Shown here in pieces: positions 15,457-16,892 of a stretch of DNA of 16,892 bases (position 1 is its first letter; every line of letters starts with the position of its first letter). Source of the stretch: Thalassospira sp. UBA1131 (lineage in GTDB: Bacteria; Pseudomonadota; Alphaproteobacteria; Rhodospirillales; Thalassospiraceae); assembly GCF_002311515.1 (NCBI RefSeq), contig NZ_DCAO01000091.1, positions 3,504 through 20,395 on the forward strand. Reading direction: 5' to 3'. The notes beneath the pieces are model-generated. The model was not told the DNA's origin. It saw nothing but the letters and a program-made list of their open reading frames with translations, and made no database searches. Made by a program: the position numbers and the translations under genes.

Positions 15457-15486
15457 AGTCTCCATTCTGTTTCTGAAACGGAGACT
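15457..15486 (-). promoter_or_regulatory. inverted repeat covering the glxB Shine-Dalgarno
   Basis: agtctcc (15457-15463) and ggagact (15480-15486) form a perfect 7-bp inverted repeat with an inner gtttc-a-gaaac dyad. On the minus strand the downstream arm contains the only ggag ribosome site of glxB, so a transcript starting upstream could hide it. If the promoter at 15482-15510 is used, the upstream arm would not be transcribed. Confidence 0.5.
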
Positions 15487-15510
15487 ACCTGTTCGCGAAT
15501 GCGGAATCAA
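15482..15510 (-). promoter_or_regulatory. candidate glxB promoter with embedded TTCGCGAA operator
   Basis: Minus strand: TTGATT (15505-15510), 17-base spacer, TAGTCT (15482-15487). The spacer contains the palindrome TTCGCGAA (15492-15499) within gcattcgcgaacagg. The same 15-base sequence, 13 matches, occurs upstream of the GcvT-like gene. Likely target of the XRE-cupin regulator encoded between the two sites. Confidence 0.5.
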
Positions 15511-15566
15511 CTATGAAGAATAAAAATTTCTTCTCAGTGAATTGATGTTTTCACCGGAGTGAATGC

Positions 15567-16271
15567 TTATCCCCGGGCGGGATAGCAGATGATCGATAGG
15601 TAACGTATTGGAAATGAAAGAAGTTCTTCCGGTCCGTGGCGGGCATCGGCATCAAAGAACAGGCTGTCGCCTTCTTTCATGTAGTAAAGCTGATCGCCAT
15701 GACGGTAACGGACTTCACCCTCAAGCATATAGATGAATTCCATGCCTTCATGCTGGAAGGCGGGGAAGCTGCTCGACTCCTTGGTCAAGGTTAGCAAATA
15801 GGGTTCGACCACCACACCACTGGTGTTGTTATCTATATGACCCAGCAGGTTATATTCATGGCCTGCGCGCGTGCCGCGGCGTTCAATCGCAACACCTTCG
15901 CCGGATTTCACGAACACCGCATTGCGCGGTTCTTCATAACGACGGAAGAAATCGGTCACCGGCACACCCAGTGCACTTGCCAGTGCCTGAAGCGAGGTCA
16001 GCGACGGCGAGGTCACGCCGTTTTCGATCTTGGAAAGCATCCCCATCGAAATCCCGGTTGCGGACGCCAGATCGGAAATCGTGATGCCCAGCTTCTTGCG
16101 GAGCGCTCGGACTTCATGGCCGATGGCAATTTCGAGATTGTTTTCCTTGGGTTCACGAAGCGCGTGCGGGTCCTGGGTGAGGGCGGCGGGTTTGCTCTTG
16201 GTGTCCATGCCTGATCCTTGCTCGCTATTGGCGGTGGTCTGCGGTGCTTGTGTTGTTTTGCTATTTGCCAT
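15567..16271 (-). CDS. XRE-family transcriptional regulator with C-terminal cupin domain
   Basis: 234 residues from the ATG at 16271, which has a strong ggagga ribosome site; a second ATG at 16208 (213 residues, aagga site) is a real alternative, since residues 1-45 are a Ser/Thr/Gln-rich, probably disordered leader. A lambda-repressor-type helix-turn-helix spans about 48-108 (ISDLASATGISMGMLSKIENG), followed by a small-molecule-sensing cupin barrel (about 155-230; FQHEGMEFIYMLEGEVRYRHG and LFFDADARHGPE). Such regulators control amine and amino-acid catabolic genes in response to the substrate. It lies between the GcvT-like gene and glxB, upstream of glxBCD in the same direction, and probably governs both. 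Confidence 0.9.
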   Translation of the reverse strand: MANSKTTQAPQTTANSEQGSGMDTKSKPAALTQDPHALREPKENNLEIAIGHEVRALRKKLGITISDLASATGISMGMLSKIENGVTSPSLTSLQALASALGVPVTDFFRRYEEPRNAVFVKSGEGVAIERRGTRAGHEYNLLGHIDNNTSGVVVEPYLLTLTKESSSFPAFQHEGMEFIYMLEGEVRYRHGDQLYYMKEGDSLFFDADARHGPEELLSFPIRYLSIICYPARG

Positions 16272-16665
16272 GCTGGCTTGTCCTCCGTCACCGGTTTTGT
16301 CCCGGTGCGGGTCCGCTCGTTTCTGGTTTCCTCGAACGGCCACTTGATGCGGCCTGCTTTTTTATCGGTCGTATGTGCCCGGGCTTTTACCCTTATTGGT
16401 CGGCCATACGCCATAGGCATGACTTACACTGGCAGGAAATATTTATCAACTCCAGGGAAAATAAATTTCCGCAAAGGCGATATGAGAGGTGGGGATGGAA
16501 GTTGCTGCAATGCCGTAGAAAATAGCCTTTAAGGAATAAAAATTGAATAATATGAAAAATAATTATTGCGTTCGCGAACAAGATGCCGCCAAAATATGGA
16601 ACAAAATAAGCCGATAATAGCGCGCTGATTGTGCGCAAAGGCAATCATATCAGGAGGCCATCACT
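16272..16665. promoter_or_regulatory. divergent intergenic region between the XRE-cupin and GcvT-like genes
   Basis: 394 bp without a convincing gene. It contains a near-perfect direct repeat ttatYggtcg (16362-16371 and 16393-16402, 31 bp apart, about three helical turns) on the regulator side, an AT-rich stretch (about 16505-16570), the TTCGCGAA site (16571-16578) and an aggagg ribosome site (16652-16657). No glycine-riboswitch-like sequence was recognised. Confidence 0.55.
16566..16595 (+). promoter_or_regulatory. candidate promoter/operator of the GcvT-like gene
   Basis: TTGCGT (16566-16571), an 18-base spacer and CAAAAT (16590-16595) resemble a weak sigma-70 promoter. The perfect 10-bp palindrome GTTCGCGAAC (16570-16579) overlaps the -35 box and spacer. 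It matches the glxB upstream site in sequence and in orientation relative to the gene. Confidence 0.45.
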
Positions 16666-16892
16666 ATGACTGCAAGCTGGAGATTTTCAGCCCTTGCCGA
16701 TCGGCATCGCGCGCTTGGTTCCAATCTTGAAGACTGGAGCGGGATGGGCACCGCCTGGACCTATGACAAGGATTGGGACGAGGAATATATCGCGATCCGC
16801 GCCAAGGCCGGGATCATGGATGTTTCAGGCCTGAAAAAGGTTCATATCACCGGCGCGCATGCATCCCACGTGATCGACTATGCCACCACGCG
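16666..16892 (+). CDS. GcvT-like aminomethyltransferase family protein, N-terminal part
   Basis: The first 75 residues of a gene cut by the right edge. An ideal aggagg ribosome site with an 8-base spacer fixes the ATG. The segment with YIAIRAKAGIMDVSGLKKVHITGAHA (about 41-66) is the conserved N-terminal block of the glycine-cleavage T protein superfamily (GcvT, DmdA, sarcosine/dimethylglycine dehydrogenase C-domains), which moves a methyl or methylene group from a substrate to tetrahydrofolate. The residues before it do not look like canonical GcvT, so a demethylase acting on a methylated amine or sulfonium compound is more likely than glycine cleavage. Divergent from the XRE-cupin gene and sharing its likely operator with glxB. 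The substrate cannot be told from this fragment. Confidence 0.85.
   Translation, partial: MTASWRFSALADRHRALGSNLEDWSGMGTAWTYDKDWDEEYIAIRAKAGIMDVSGLKKVHITGAHASHVIDYATT

Noticed and set aside
16272..16665. Glycine riboswitch in front of the GcvT-like gene
   Set aside because: Considered because GcvT genes often carry one; no paired aptamer-like pattern was recognised, and a protein operator is better supported.

Overview
The window looks like a chromosomal segment of an alphaproteobacterium, most likely a marine Rhodospirillales genus such as Thalassospira. This is inferred from GC content in the mid-50s by eye, the pentose and glx gene families present, and tight same-strand operons. There are no rRNA, tRNA, CRISPR, phage or transposase genes. 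The window cuts a gene at each end.

Region 1 (1-9678) is a pentose catabolic locus built around the oxidative (Weimberg-type) route. A divergent promoter region (6441-6681) sends one operon leftward: xylF, xylH, xylG (xylose-type ABC importer), a fumarylacetoacetate-hydrolase-family dehydratase resembling Caulobacter XylX, and a ROK repressor. It sends a second operon rightward: a XylB-like sugar dehydrogenase and a large IlvD/Edd-family sugar-acid dehydratase. The 3' part of a 2-oxoglutarate semialdehyde dehydrogenase gene runs in from the left edge and converges on the ROK gene. Together these can import a pentose, oxidise it to the aldonate, dehydrate it twice and oxidise the product to 2-oxoglutarate. 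No lactonase gene is seen in the window. Two opposed copies of an 18-19 bp AT-rich sequence in the divergent region are the best candidate ROK operators.

Region 2 (9679-10027) is a convergent intergenic gap holding a 270-bp element with 31-bp terminal inverted repeats and two long internal hairpins, followed by a two-way terminator. It looks like a MITE-like or structured repeat.

Region 3 (10028-16892) is a nitrogen/one-carbon module. In transcription order it holds an XRE-cupin regulator, glxB, glxC and glxD (glutamate-synthase-like subunits related to N-methylglutamate synthase), glnT (type III glutamine synthetase / gamma-glutamylmethylamide synthetase family) and purU. A divergent gene for a GcvT-like folate-dependent methyltransferase starts at the right edge. 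A 15-bp sequence centred on the palindrome TTCGCGAA lies in front of both glxB and the GcvT-like gene, in the same orientation relative to each. It is a likely common operator. The set suggests processing of a methylated amine, with the methyl carbon passed to tetrahydrofolate and released as formate by PurU. The usual N-methylglutamate dehydrogenase genes are not in view. GlxD lacks the three cysteines that hold the Fe-S cluster in classical glutamate synthase.
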